A stretch of DNA of 64,000 bases from CAZQRP01 sp964596125 (GCA_964596125.1 CAZQRP010000007.1:62001-126000); one strand, 5' to 3'; numbered from the stretch's first letter, positions 41,724-51,693 are shown. A program made the numbers and translations. Notes: generated by a model not told the origin, from the letters alone.

Positions 41724-42980
41724 ATGAAGAAAAACAAATGGTACTGGAGCTTGATTATAGTATCGCTTTTCATGCTGATCTGCATGACGGCAGGTTGTAT
41801 CACCATCAGTGACAAGAAACCTGATGCGCGGAAAAAGCTCGCGGTGATGTCCGCACCGGTAATCAACTCATTTACAGTTGACCGGGACACTATTACACAG
41901 GGAGAACAGGCAAAGCTAAGCTGGGATGTATCCGGGACAACAACAGTTACTATAAGTCCGGTTGTCGGCCCTATGGAGCCGGTCAGCACAGCGCTGGTAA
42001 CACCAGAGACGACCATCACGTACACATTATCAGCTACCAACGAGGCGGGAACCAGCACTGCTACGGTACAAGTCAACGTCACGCCGGTAGTTGTCGATAA
42101 GCCAGACCTGGTAATTACGGATGTCTGGATTGAGGTCAAGTCGATTTTTTATAAGATAAAGAACGAAGGAAGTGAGCCATCCAAGGGAAGCCGTTCATTC
42201 CTGTACGTAAATGATATAGTGGAGGACAATGACTATGTTCCCGCTCTGGCTCCCGGTGAGGAAAGGACTGAGTCTTTTGGCAGGTTCGTCTGGATTTACG
42301 GGTTCGCATCACAGACCAGTGCCATGACCATTACGGAAAAACCCCCTCAATTTACTGTTAAGGTCTGTGCAGATAGCGAGCATGCCATCGTGGAACATGA
42401 CGAAGGCAATAACTGTACCGAACTGGTCTGGGGACAGGAAGCTATCTATAGCTTTATTGACAACGCGCATTTCGCCGAGTGGACCAGTGGCTCTGGCAAG
42501 TTACGGTACCCATCACCAGCGGGCAGCCTGTCGGGGACGGCTTTAATAGCGAAGACCATGAACACGGAAGATGGCAAATCACATTCCTCTGTCCTGGCGA
42601 CATATCCACAGCAGGTCAGCAAGGGATGGATACAGGGTAGATTCGCTAATTTTTACATGGATCCAAAGAGCCGCACCCTGAGGAGCAAGGACATCCTCAT
42701 ACCAGCCAAGGCAAAATTTACTGCCGAGGTAGGTTTCAGAAAGGGTGCGACTGCCACTGCTGGTGTCCGGTTTATTCTTGGTGTTGCTGATGAGAGCGGC
42801 AGCGTAGTCTATTTCCCGGAAATATTCGCCACCTATGATGAGCAGTTTGACCTATATGAGGTAGATTTAAGCGAACTTGCCGGAGAGAAAAGGACTTTTA
42901 TCCTGAGAGTTGAGGCTGAGGACTCAGGAGAGCAAAATTGGGCAGTATGGCTCGACCCCAGGATAATCCAGGAACGCTAG
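41724..42980 (+). CDS. Lipoprotein with Ig-like and CARDB-like domains
   Basis: The 418-residue protein has a type II signal peptide with lipobox MTAGC near residue 25. A polycystic-kidney/Ig-like domain (SFTVDRDTITQGEQAKLSWDV) is followed by a CARDB-like domain (PDLVITDVWIEVKSIFYKIKNEGSEPS) and a C-terminal beta-rich domain of about 190 residues. It is expected to be membrane-anchored outside the cell. Its position after the giant surface protein suggests a cell-envelope role. No catalytic motif is visible. Confidence 0.8.
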   Translation: MKKNKWYWSLIIVSLFMLICMTAGCITISDKKPDARKKLAVMSAPVINSFTVDRDTITQGEQAKLSWDVSGTTTVTISPVVGPMEPVSTALVTPETTITYTLSATNEAGTSTATVQVNVTPVVVDKPDLVITDVWIEVKSIFYKIKNEGSEPSKGSRSFLYVNDIVEDNDYVPALAPGEERTESFGRFVWIYGFASQTSAMTITEKPPQFTVKVCADSEHAIVEHDEGNNCTELVWGQEAIYSFIDNAHFAEWTSGSGKLRYPSPAGSLSGTALIAKTMNTEDGKSHSSVLATYPQQVSKGWIQGRFANFYMDPKSRTLRSKDILIPAKAKFTAEVGFRKGATATAGVRFILGVADESGSVVYFPEIFATYDEQFDLYEVDLSELAGEKRTFILRVEAEDSGEQNWAVWLDPRIIQER

Positions 42981-43030
42981 GCCGACACAATTCATAATGC
43001 CACACAATTTGAAATAGAGCCACGATGTAC

Positions 43031-43059
43031 TTGACAAGTTACTGCCGACCTCTTATAAT
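43031..43059 (+). promoter_or_regulatory. Consensus promoter upstream of pyrG
   Basis: TTGACA (43031-43036), a 17-nt spacer and TATAAT (43054-43059), an exact sigma-70 consensus. It implies a pyrG leader of more than 200 nt, with a pyrimidine-rich start region (CTCTCCTCTTCTTTT at 43072-43086). Confidence 0.75.
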
Positions 43060-43275
43060 TAAAAGAAACCGCTCTCCTCTTCTTTTGTAATTGTTGTTCA
43101 TTCGATTTCTTCCCATTATGAGCTGCGAAGAAGTACGCTGACATAGTTACTACCAGTATCTGATCATGGGGAAATATATAGTAACTTCACTTGAAAAGAA
43201 GCTTATTTTAATGCTGCCCGCTTCATGGTATAAGCTTGATGGTGAATCTGTAATGCATATATATCTTTTCAGCAA

Positions 43276-44904
43276 ATGAGTAAGTATATATTCGTTACCG
43301 GCGGTGTAGTAAGCTCTGTGGGCAAAGGTATCACTGTCGCCTCTATCGGCAGGGTCCTGAAAAGTCGCGATATTTCAGTCTCTGTTCAGAAGCTAGATCC
43401 ATATCTTAATGTCGATCCCGGTACTATGTCGCCTTACCAGCATGGTGAGGTCTTTGTTACCGAGGATGGTGCCGAGACTGATCTCGACCTTGGTCACTAT
43501 GAGAGATTTATTGATGTTGATCTCACCTCCGTTTCGAACGTTACTTCCGGACAGATATATTCAGCAGTGATTACGGGGGAAAGAAGGGGGGATTTTCTCG
43601 GCGGGACCATACAGGTGGTCCCTCACGTTACCAACGAGATAAAGCGCAGGATAAGGGAACTGGCTCGAATCTCTGCTGCTTCAGCTATTATTATCGAGGT
43701 GGGCGGAACAGTTGGCGACATCGAAGGTCAACCGTTCCTGGAAGCCATCCGTCAGATGAGAAACGAAGAGGGCAGGGACAATGTCCTTTATATCCATGTT
43801 ACTTTCCTGCCTCATATAGCTACTACCAATGAGCTTAAGACCAAGCCCACTCAGCACAGTGTAAATGAACTAAGACGCATTGGCATTCAACCGGATATAA
43901 TTCTATGCCGCTCGGACTTTGAAATCTCGGAGAGCATAAAAGATAAAATATCTTTATTCTGCGATGTAGACAGACAGGCGGTTATTCCGCTGACCACTGC
44001 CGATACCATCTATGAGGTGCCACTCCTGCTTGAGGAGGCAGGATTGAGTGATTTAATTGTCGAGCGGCTTGGGCTTGAGGCCAGAACAGTCAACCTTAAC
44101 GGCTGGCGTCAGATGGTCGATAAGCTAAAATCTCCGAAAGAGCCGGTAACTATAGCCCTTGTTGGCAAATACGTGGAGCTTCAGGATGCCTATTATTCGG
44201 TACGTGAAGCATTATGCCATGCGGGACTACATCACAACAGGCAGATAAAGATGATATGGGTACAATCGGAAGACCTGCAAAATGACGGTAGTGAAAGCCC
44301 GCTACGGTCGGCACAGGGCATTATCGTACCTGGCGGGTTTGGCTATCGTGGTATTGAAGGTATGATAGCCGCAGCTACATATGCCAGGCAGAACAACATA
44401 CCCTATCTCGGTTTGTGTCTGGGCATGCAAGTTATGGTTATTGAATTCGGCCGCTATGCCTTGGGCAATGAACGTGCCAACTCAACAGAATTTGACCCGG
44501 ATACGCCGTACCCGGTGATCGACTTGCTTCCCGAACAGCACGGGATCAACAATATGGGCGGCACTATGAGGCTGGGTGTCTACCCCTGCCAACTGGTTTC
44601 CGGAACGCTTGCAGCTCAAGCCTATGGCAGTAGTGTAGTTTACGAGCGTCACCGTCACCGTTTCGAATTTAACAATAAGTTCCGTCAGCCACTTGAGCAA
44701 AAAGGACTTATTACCAGCGGATTGTCTCCAGATAATCGACTTGTAGAAATAACTGAGCTCAAGGACCACCCATGGATGGTAGCCTGTCAGTTTCATGCTG
44801 AGTTTGAGTCACGCCCCAACAGACCCCATCCTCTATTTCTCGACTTCATTAATGCTGCCAAGGACACTTTAGTTGAGGGTACTCAAGTGACATTGCCATT
44901 ATAA
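43276..44904 (+). CDS. pyrG: CTP synthase
   Basis: The 542-residue enzyme makes CTP from UTP, glutamine and ATP. The amidoligase domain has VTGGVVSSVGKGI and LDPYLNVDPGTMSPYQHGEV. The class I glutamine amidotransferase domain has the nucleophile in YLGLCLGMQ and the late His/Glu in CQFHAEFESRP. Length is standard. A consensus promoter lies 217 nt upstream. The start has little Shine-Dalgarno character. Confidence 0.96.
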   Translation: MSKYIFVTGGVVSSVGKGITVASIGRVLKSRDISVSVQKLDPYLNVDPGTMSPYQHGEVFVTEDGAETDLDLGHYERFIDVDLTSVSNVTSGQIYSAVITGERRGDFLGGTIQVVPHVTNEIKRRIRELARISAASAIIIEVGGTVGDIEGQPFLEAIRQMRNEEGRDNVLYIHVTFLPHIATTNELKTKPTQHSVNELRRIGIQPDIILCRSDFEISESIKDKISLFCDVDRQAVIPLTTADTIYEVPLLLEEAGLSDLIVERLGLEARTVNLNGWRQMVDKLKSPKEPVTIALVGKYVELQDAYYSVREALCHAGLHHNRQIKMIWVQSEDLQNDGSESPLRSAQGIIVPGGFGYRGIEGMIAAATYARQNNIPYLGLCLGMQVMVIEFGRYALGNERANSTEFDPDTPYPVIDLLPEQHGINNMGGTMRLGVYPCQLVSGTLAAQAYGSSVVYERHRHRFEFNNKFRQPLEQKGLITSGLSPDNRLVEITELKDHPWMVACQFHAEFESRPNRPHPLFLDFINAAKDTLVEGTQVTLPL

Positions 44905-44946
44905 GGTGGCTCATGGATGTAATATCAATAATAAAGGGGAAAATAC

Positions 44947-45618
44947 ATGCGTTTATTTCTGGATACCGCTAACATTGACCACATCAGCCATGGCGTCAAG
45001 CTGGGAGTAATCAAAGGCGTGACCACCAATCCAAGCCTGGTTTCCAAGGAAGGTAAGGTAAATTACAAGCAGCTTGTCCAGCAAATCTGCGCCATCGTTC
45101 CAGGCCCGGTGTCCACAGAAGTGCTGAGCCTGGATGCTTCAGGTATGGTCACTGAGGCCAGGCAAATTGCCAAGTGGGCGGATAATGTGGTAGTTAAAAT
45201 CCCGGCCAGCCTTGAAGGCATCCAGGCCACTCAACAACTGTCGAAAGAAGCCATTAAAGTAAATCTTACTTTATGTTTTTCTATAAACCAGGCTCTGCTC
45301 GGTGCTGCAGCAGGTGCCGCTTTTGTGAGCCCGTTTGTCGGCAGACTGGATGATATCGGCGAAAATGGGATGAGACTGATAAAAGAAATCGTTGACATAT
45401 ATAAACAGTACCCCAATTCCATTACTACTGAGGTCATCGCCGCCAGCATCAGGCATCCACGGCATTGTACTGAAGCAGCCCAGGCTGGCGCCCCCATTGC
45501 CACAATTCCCTACCACGTGCTGATACAGATGACCAGGCATCCGCTCACCGATATCGGTATCAGCCGCTTTCAAGAGGACTGGCATAAAGTAATGGGAGAA
45601 AACAGAGGAATAGATTGA
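44947..45618 (+). CDS. Small transaldolase / fructose-6-phosphate aldolase family
   Basis: The 223-residue protein has MRLFLDTANIDHI, GVTTNPSLVSKEG, the Schiff-base lysine in VVVKIPAS, LCFSINQALLGA and FVGRLDDIG. It belongs to the short transaldolase (TalC/FSA) family, which acts in the non-oxidative pentose phosphate pathway. GGGG in the leader and spacing of 40 nt to pyrG suggest co-transcription from pyrG through to rho. A few residues cannot decide between transaldolase and aldolase. Confidence 0.9.
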   Translation: MRLFLDTANIDHISHGVKLGVIKGVTTNPSLVSKEGKVNYKQLVQQICAIVPGPVSTEVLSLDASGMVTEARQIAKWADNVVVKIPASLEGIQATQQLSKEAIKVNLTLCFSINQALLGAAAGAAFVSPFVGRLDDIGENGMRLIKEIVDIYKQYPNSITTEVIAASIRHPRHCTEAAQAGAPIATIPYHVLIQMTRHPLTDIGISRFQEDWHKVMGENRGID

Positions 45619-45698
45619 AGGGTAAACGTAAGAAAAAAGTCACTCGAACTGAGCGCGTTTTAAAAACTTTAAGTACCCTCCGCCAGTTGATGAGGTAA
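45615..45698 (+). CDS. Possible 27-residue basic peptide between the transaldolase and rho genes
   Basis: A TTG start overlaps the transaldolase stop, with GAGGAA upstream. The frame encodes a highly basic peptide (KGKRKKKVTRTERVLK). Such short basic frames can be chance; conservation is unknown. Confidence 0.25.
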   Translation: MKGKRKKKVTRTERVLKTLSTLRQLMR

Positions 45699-45725
45699 TT
45701 GACTATTATATGAGGAGCTAGACAA

Positions 45726-46988
45726 ATGAATATTTCCGAACTCGAAACTAAAACTCGTGACGAACTTATAGAGCTTGCCAAACAGCAGGGAATTGATGGA
45801 TACAGGGGACTGAAGAAATCAGAGCTCGTTCAACGCCTCATCCAGACTCAGGCTGAACAACAGGGACATATGTTCCTCAACGGTATATTGGACATAATGG
45901 ATGATGGCTATGGTTTTCTGCGCCAGGACAGCCTTCTTCCCGGTGCCGATGATGTCTACATTTCCAACTCCCAGATTCGCCGCTTTGGTTTAAGGAATGG
46001 TGACTTGGTAAGAGGGCAAGCCAGACCACCCAAGGACGGTGAGAAATATTACAGCCTGCTGCGTGTAGAATCAGTTAACGAACAAGACCCGGAGCAATCC
46101 AGGTACCGCAGACACTTCGCATCTCTGACACCTACCTTTCCAGACAAGATGTTCGACCTGGAGACCGAGTCCCACAACCTGTCAACACGTCTGATAAACC
46201 TAGTAGCTCCTATTGGACGGGGCCAGCGCGGTCTTATTGTGTCACCGCCTAAAGCAGGCAAGACCATGCTTCTAAAGAATATCGCTAATGCTATCATTAC
46301 CAAGTATAGTGAACCTCATATCATGGTCTGTCTCATCGGCGAAAGACCTGAGGAAGTTACCGACATGAAGCGGTCAGTAGTAGCCGAAGTAATTGCTGCC
46401 ACCTTTGATGTTCCTGTAGAACACCATACCCGGGTAGCTGAACTGGCCCTTGAGCGAGCTAAAAGACTCGTGGAGGTAGGCAAAGATGTAGTAATCTTAC
46501 TTGACGGTATTACCCGGCTAACACGCTCCTATAATCTGGCCATGCCGCCCAGCGGACGGACTCTATCAGGTGGCATTGATTCAGTGGCTCTTTATCCACC
46601 CAAACGTTTCTTTGGAGCAGCACGCAATACCGAAGAAGGAGGCAGCCTGACTATCATAGCCACCTGCCTTGTAGACACCGGCAGCCGCATGGACGACCTT
46701 ATCTACGAGGAATTTAAAGGGACCGGCAATATGGAGCTACATCTTGACCGTCGTATGGCTGAAAAAAGGATTTTCCCAGCTATAGATATCCTGCCCAGTG
46801 GTACTCGTCGGGAGGAGCTCCTGTTCGATGAAGAGACAATGAAACAGGTCTACGTACTGCGTCGTATAATTGGCATGCTGGCTGGAGATTCGACAAACAA
46901 CACCGATGCCAGTGAGAGATTGCTGGACCGCCTGTCCAAGACCCGTAACAACGCCGAATTTCTGGCAAACTTATCTAAAGATACCTAA
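45726..46988 (+). CDS. rho: Transcription termination factor Rho
   Basis: The 420-residue protein has an N-terminal helical SAP-like domain (ELETKTRDELIELAKQQGIDG), a cold-shock RNA-binding domain (GILDIMDDGYGFLRQD, DDVYISNSQIRRFGLRNGD), and the hexameric ATPase with GRGQRGLIVSPPKAGKT and VILLDGITRLTR. Q-loop and R-loop regions are present. AGGAG precedes the ATG. It is probably transcribed with pyrG and the transaldolase gene. Confidence 0.96.
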   Translation: MNISELETKTRDELIELAKQQGIDGYRGLKKSELVQRLIQTQAEQQGHMFLNGILDIMDDGYGFLRQDSLLPGADDVYISNSQIRRFGLRNGDLVRGQARPPKDGEKYYSLLRVESVNEQDPEQSRYRRHFASLTPTFPDKMFDLETESHNLSTRLINLVAPIGRGQRGLIVSPPKAGKTMLLKNIANAIITKYSEPHIMVCLIGERPEEVTDMKRSVVAEVIAATFDVPVEHHTRVAELALERAKRLVEVGKDVVILLDGITRLTRSYNLAMPPSGRTLSGGIDSVALYPPKRFFGAARNTEEGGSLTIIATCLVDTGSRMDDLIYEEFKGTGNMELHLDRRMAEKRIFPAIDILPSGTRREELLFDEETMKQVYVLRRIIGMLAGDSTNNTDASERLLDRLSKTRNNAEFLANLSKDT

Positions 46989-47154
46989 GAGTTTTGATAG
47001 AGAATTACGTTGGATACTTGTAGCTCACTCGATTACTATCACTCTATAGGTGGCAGTATTCCAAAACGGGCACGGTCCATTCAGTTGCTTTACCTATTCA
47101 ATAGTAAACTTTAATTATTTTTATCCGTTTTATGTTATGATAAGTAGCAACACT

Positions 47155-48954
47155 ATGAAAAAGGGAGCGTGCAGGTTCAAAGCCTCTGCGATAGTAGCAG
47201 GTCTATTGTTATTGGTTTTATGTCTTATACCAGCACCGGTTAACGCCGATATCCTCTCAATAAGCCCAATCCAGGGGATCGTTGGTACCGATGTCACCAT
47301 TGGAGCACTAAGTGTCTATGGTACCGGCGAATTCTATATTTACTGGGGAGACGAGAAACAGGTTCTCAAGCATGGCACGGGAGATGAATCCGAATCGGTT
47401 ACATTCAGTATTCCCGAAGCCGCCAGAGGAATACACAAGGTTATTCTTAAGATAGAGGGAAAAACGTTTGATGCCGAATTTACGGTTATGCCCTCTATCA
47501 GCCTGGGTACTCACGAGGGTAAAGTAGGCTCAGAACTGATAGTTACCGGGAAAGGTTTCAATCAAAACGAGACAGATATCGAGATAACCTTTGATGGTAA
47601 CACTATCGAAACCGGGATTAAAGCCGATAGCAATGGAAACTGGCAAAACGCTATCAAAATCCCTGACAGCCATTCGGGTGAGCATATTATAATTGCTTCA
47701 GGCACCACGCCCGCAGAAGAAGTAGGAAGCCAGACTTTTTCCATAGTTCCCAAAATCGATATTACTCCGAAGTCAGGCGGGGTAAATACTATGGTTACTA
47801 TAAACGGTTCAGGTTTCGGCAATGCGGAAACTGGAATTGTAGTGACGTATGACGGGCTGGCGGTAAAAACAGCGATTGCCTCTACTAAACAAGGCTCATG
47901 GAAATCCAGTTTTTTCGTCCCGGCATCAACCAAGGGTAGCCATAAAATTGATGCCTACGGAGACACTACTGACAGTACTACTGTAGCTGAGGTTACTTTT
48001 AACGTAGCTCCGTCTATAAAACTGGAAATGGTCTCAGGCCACCTCGGAGATACCATTCATACCGGCGATAGTTTTTGGGTCAGCGGTATTGGCTTCGAGG
48101 AGAATGAAACTGGAATTCAGGTTACATTCGACGGCATAATGCTGGCCAGCGGAATCACCGCTGATGCAAAAGGTACATGGGCAGTTCAACTGGAGGTGCC
48201 TCAAAGTACTCAGGGTGCACACACCGTCGACACGTCAGGAGAGACTACCAGTGCCAGCGATATCGCAAATGCCACGTTAATAATCTCGCCGAAAATAGAA
48301 ATAAATCCCACATCGGGAGCTATAAGTGAGGACGTTGTGGTAACCGGCACCGGATTCGGCGGGAGTCAGCCTCTGACTATCAGTTATGATGGCAACCAGG
48401 TAGCCACTGACTCGGCTACAGATTCTAAAGGCAGCTTCACAGTTAGCTTCGAAGTCCCTAAAAGCAAGGCTGGCGATCATACTATCACCGTCGCCGATGC
48501 AATTGCATCTGTTGCCTCGGCAAGCTACAGCGTAGAGTCGACACCACCACCAACGCCCAGGCTTATCTCCCCTGAAGCCGGCAAAAGAAGCGGTTTCTTC
48601 GGTAAGACTATTATCACCTTTGAGTGGTCTGACGTGGATGATCCCAGCGGTGTCATCTATCTGCTGGAAATAAGCCAGAATGTTGATTTTTCCGGTACCA
48701 TGCTTCGTAAGGAGAACTTAAGCCAACCCCAGTACACGCTTACAGAAGAAGAGGCGATGAGTAAAGGTGAATATTATTGGAGGGTGAAAGCCATTGACGG
48801 TGCCAGCAACGAAGGTGAATGGACAACGGGGCAGCTTTTTAAAGTAGGAGTAATGGAACCATGGATGCTGGCAGTTATTATCATAGCTGGCTTAGGTATA
48901 CTCCTCTTCATCGGGCGAATCATCCAGGTCAGTCGGAGAGGCGGTTGGAAATAA
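47155..48954 (+). CDS. Exported IPT/TIG-repeat surface protein (599 aa)
   Basis: The protein has a signal peptide (about 1-32) and five IPT/TIG-like repeats with the recurring xxPxSGxxGxxVTxxGxGF pattern and DSNGNW/DAKGTW turns. A fibronectin-like module (FEWSDVDDPSGVIYLLEIS, GEYYWRVKAIDGASNEGEW) and a C-terminal anchor with basic tail follow. It is a paralogue of the protein at 35773, which carries the UGA. I chose ATG 47155 because the signal peptide starts there; the open frame extends upstream to 47050. No Shine-Dalgarno sequence is visible. Confidence 0.82.
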   Translation: MKKGACRFKASAIVAGLLLLVLCLIPAPVNADILSISPIQGIVGTDVTIGALSVYGTGEFYIYWGDEKQVLKHGTGDESESVTFSIPEAARGIHKVILKIEGKTFDAEFTVMPSISLGTHEGKVGSELIVTGKGFNQNETDIEITFDGNTIETGIKADSNGNWQNAIKIPDSHSGEHIIIASGTTPAEEVGSQTFSIVPKIDITPKSGGVNTMVTINGSGFGNAETGIVVTYDGLAVKTAIASTKQGSWKSSFFVPASTKGSHKIDAYGDTTDSTTVAEVTFNVAPSIKLEMVSGHLGDTIHTGDSFWVSGIGFEENETGIQVTFDGIMLASGITADAKGTWAVQLEVPQSTQGAHTVDTSGETTSASDIANATLIISPKIEINPTSGAISEDVVVTGTGFGGSQPLTISYDGNQVATDSATDSKGSFTVSFEVPKSKAGDHTITVADAIASVASASYSVESTPPPTPRLISPEAGKRSGFFGKTIITFEWSDVDDPSGVIYLLEISQNVDFSGTMLRKENLSQPQYTLTEEEAMSKGEYYWRVKAIDGASNEGEWTTGQLFKVGVMEPWMLAVIIIAGLGILLFIGRIIQVSRRGGWK

Positions 48955-48971
48955 ATAAATGGGGAATACAC

Positions 48972-49001
48972 TTGACAAACGGGAAACCATAAATATATTA
49001 T
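48972..49001 (+). promoter_or_regulatory. Sigma-70-type promoter for the tubulin-like gene
   Basis: TTGACA (48972-48977) and TATTAT (48996-49001) with an 18-nt spacer; an overlapping TATATT gives 16 nt. The leader to ATG 49053 is about 45 nt and contains GAGGAAA. Confidence 0.6.
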
Positions 49002-49052
49002 AAAACAGTATAACAATGGACCAGTATACAAACGGGAAAGCGAGGAAATAAT

Positions 49053-50234
49053 ATGAAATTAATGGTTATAGGGCTAGGTCAATGCGGTTCTCGAATTGCT
49101 GATGAATTTGTCCGGCTCGATAAGATGGCGCAAGCACAGCGACACACTAATATAATCACTGGTGCCTTTGCCGTCAATACAGACCAGGCTGACCTTACCG
49201 GCTTGTCTCATATAGGTTCTGATTACATGCATCGTATACTTATTGGTGGGCGCAGAACCTGGGGACACGGTGTCGGCAAGGTAAATGAGATGGGTGCTGA
49301 ACTCGCTAGAGAAGACGGTGATAAGGTGATAGACGCCATTAGAACTGCACCCTACTTCTACCAGACTCATGCCTTCATGCTCTGTGCCGGCGCTGCCGGC
49401 GGTACCGGATCGGGAGCAATCTCGATAATAGCCCAGATGATAAAAGAGCGTTACCTGGGCAAACCAGTTTACGCCCTGGTCGTCCTACCATTCGAGCATG
49501 AAGAGGTAGCCGAGCTGAGAAGCGTCTACAACACAGCCGTTTGTCTCAAGTCCATTCATACCGTCGCCGACGGTATATTTTTAGCAGATAATCAACGTTA
49601 TGTCAGAAAAGACGCCAGCATGGGCTCGAACCTGAATAGGATCAACAATCAGATTGTTGAACCTTTCTACGATTTACTGTGCGCTGGTGAGATTACCAAA
49701 TATAAGCACGTTGGCGCCAAGACGCTGGATGCCGGTGATATAATTCAATCGATCGATGGCTGGACAGCTATAGGCGTTGGCAGGGCTCAAATACCGCGTG
49801 GGTTCCGCTTCCCCTGGGAACTGGCCAAAATTAGCTTCAGGGAAAAGAGCGGTGAAACGCTCAGAGCTATGCAAGCCATGGATGCTTCCCTAAGCGAACT
49901 TTCCATTAGTTGCAGCCCCGAGGATGCCGGTAGAGCTTTGTACCTGCTGGCAGCTCCAGCCAAGGAAATGAGTATGGATATTGCCAAGGGTCTGGGTGAT
50001 TACCTGCGAGAACTGGCGGAGAATGCTGTCATCAGGGCGGGTGATTTCCCCAGAGAGAAAGGTGCAGTCGACGTTACCGTGATGTTCTCTCAATTAGCCT
50101 TTGTCCAGAAAATTCGAGACTACTACGATAGAGCATCCGCATTTGCCAATACACAGAAGGACCGCTTAAGAGAAACGTCTGGAAGGCTGCGTGATATGGA
50201 GGACGCGGCCAAAGAGCTGCCGAGTTTGATTTAA
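49053..50234 (+). CDS. Tubulin/FtsZ-superfamily GTPase (CetZ-like), paralogue 1
   Basis: The 393-residue protein starts MVIGLGQCGSRIADEF, the tubulin/FtsZ first nucleotide loop. It has the signature GAAGGTGSGAI (about residues 113-123), equivalent to GGGTG(T/S)G, and a later NRINNQIV segment. The C-terminus ends in a charged helix rather than an FtsZ-type tail peptide, so it is not the cell-division FtsZ. CetZ-like proteins affect cell shape in archaea. The bacterial Chloroflexota role is unknown. It is a single-gene unit with its own promoter and terminator. A paralogue lies at 55944. Confidence 0.8.
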   Translation: MKLMVIGLGQCGSRIADEFVRLDKMAQAQRHTNIITGAFAVNTDQADLTGLSHIGSDYMHRILIGGRRTWGHGVGKVNEMGAELAREDGDKVIDAIRTAPYFYQTHAFMLCAGAAGGTGSGAISIIAQMIKERYLGKPVYALVVLPFEHEEVAELRSVYNTAVCLKSIHTVADGIFLADNQRYVRKDASMGSNLNRINNQIVEPFYDLLCAGEITKYKHVGAKTLDAGDIIQSIDGWTAIGVGRAQIPRGFRFPWELAKISFREKSGETLRAMQAMDASLSELSISCSPEDAGRALYLLAAPAKEMSMDIAKGLGDYLRELAENAVIRAGDFPREKGAVDVTVMFSQLAFVQKIRDYYDRASAFANTQKDRLRETSGRLRDMEDAAKELPSLI

Positions 50235-50265
50235 AAACCTCGTACGCTATCCTGGTCATGTTAGT

Positions 50266-50304
50266 AACAAAGGGAGGGAAATTCCTCCCTTTGTTTTTAT
50301 TTTG
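50266..50304 (+). terminator. Rho-independent terminator
   Basis: A 12-bp stem (AACAAAGGGAGG / CCTCCCTTTGTT) with a 6-nt loop runs into a T-rich tract (50292-50304). It ends the tubulin-like gene and lies just before the convergent terminase gene's stop. Confidence 0.92.
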
Positions 50305-50319
50305 GTTCCATACTATCAG

Positions 50320-51693
50320 CTATGAATCGGCAGACTGACCGGTGGCTTTTCTGTGTACATACCTGTTAGCCGCATGAACAACCAGAGCCAGGCTCATCAA
50401 ATAATCATCGTGGCCGTCGGCGGGATCAACGAAGAAGTTCAGTGTTTGGTTGGGTCGGTATACACTTTTAGCTTTCTCCAGCTCATACATCAGTAGCCTG
50501 TATTCATCGGAGCCATCCTGCTTGTAGAGCTTCAGCCCTCCTGAATTAACAGCAGCTAGCAAGTCAAAACCTGCTTCAGACTTTGTTTTTTGAGTAAATT
50601 TAAATGGAATGACTTTGCTGCCGAGAGTTCGCTTTAAAAATGAAGCTATCGGTTCGCCAACTCCAGTTGCATCGACGACAATACGGCTGCAGCCCCAGAC
50701 ATTCTTTAGAATATCCACCATCTTATCGAGTAAAATCGGATGCTTCTGACCTACCCAGCAATAATGCTCCACAACCTTTATCGATGGCTGTGTCAGTCCT
50801 GTCTGTGACATTTGAATAGCCTCCATCTCAGCAATAGTAACCACAGTGGCATCTCTACCAGGTCTTGTCAACATTTGTTCCTCGATCACCTCGGATTCAC
50901 CGGCAAGGTCAATACCGGCAACATAGATTTTCGATGCTTGCTGACGTCTATGAGCTCTTGAATGTTTCCCAAGCAACTGCGCTATTTGTTGCTGGGACAG
51001 AAAGCCTCCTCCACCACGGATGGGTATCAGCGCGTACTGTGTTTTAAACAAGGGATGATTCTCGCCCAGACGTCCCAGTTCAGCCTTAACAAAGGCCCCG
51101 TATTCAGGATTGTATCTGGCCACTTGTTGCCAGTCATATCTGAAATGCCTTCTTATGCCGTCCTTTCTTTCCAGTTCAAGATTAGTCTGCTTTATCTCCT
51201 CAAGCAGGGTACTGGTATCCCAGGTTGTCCCATAATGGACAGTAGTTACATTGGAAGCCGAACCCATAGGCCTGAACTCTTTAGTATATTTATCCTTGCT
51301 TACATCCTGAGACTCGTCTATCTCAAGCAAGATGTCAGCAGTATGTCCTACCACTGAAGACGACTCCTCGGCCGAAAGAAAGATCTGACGGGCTGATCCC
51401 AGCTTGACAATATAGCCCATCTCGGTCGACCATATACCAGAAAAACCGAAATCGTCAAGCCTTTCCTTTAGCCTCATCATTGATATTACCGTCTGCGGCT
51501 TGAAGGTCGGACTACATTTGATAGCGTTGCCACCCCTGGCCATAAACATCGTCAGCAAAAGGACTTCAAGCTGTGCTGACAGCTCATTTTTACCTCCCTG
51601 GCGGGCTATTTCTACAGAGAATGTTAAGCCTTTATTCTTCTGAATGCTCTGTAGAATGGCTTTAGCGACTTCTTGCTGGTAGGGTCTTAGCAT
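50320..51693 (-). CDS. Phage-type terminase large subunit
   Basis: The 457-residue protein has the terminase ATPase with an atypical Walker A (EIARQGGKNELSA) and a Walker B with catalytic Glu (DILLEIDESQD). The RNase H-like nuclease has three acidic elements (VAGIDLAGE, RIVVDATGVGEP, DPADGHDDYLMSLAL). It powers DNA packaging and cuts concatemers. No capsid gene adjoins it: the capsid module is 15 kb away at 24.7-35.3 kb. It overlaps the partner gene upstream by one base. Remnant prophage or part of a split gene-transfer-agent-like system are both possible. Confidence 0.85.
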   Translation of the reverse strand: MLRPYQQEVAKAILQSIQKNKGLTFSVEIARQGGKNELSAQLEVLLLTMFMARGGNAIKCSPTFKPQTVISMMRLKERLDDFGFSGIWSTEMGYIVKLGSARQIFLSAEESSSVVGHTADILLEIDESQDVSKDKYTKEFRPMGSASNVTTVHYGTTWDTSTLLEEIKQTNLELERKDGIRRHFRYDWQQVARYNPEYGAFVKAELGRLGENHPLFKTQYALIPIRGGGGFLSQQQIAQLLGKHSRAHRRQQASKIYVAGIDLAGESEVIEEQMLTRPGRDATVVTIAEMEAIQMSQTGLTQPSIKVVEHYCWVGQKHPILLDKMVDILKNVWGCSRIVVDATGVGEPIASFLKRTLGSKVIPFKFTQKTKSEAGFDLLAAVNSGGLKLYKQDGSDEYRLLMYELEKAKSVYRPNQTLNFFVDPADGHDDYLMSLALVVHAANRYVHRKATGQSADS

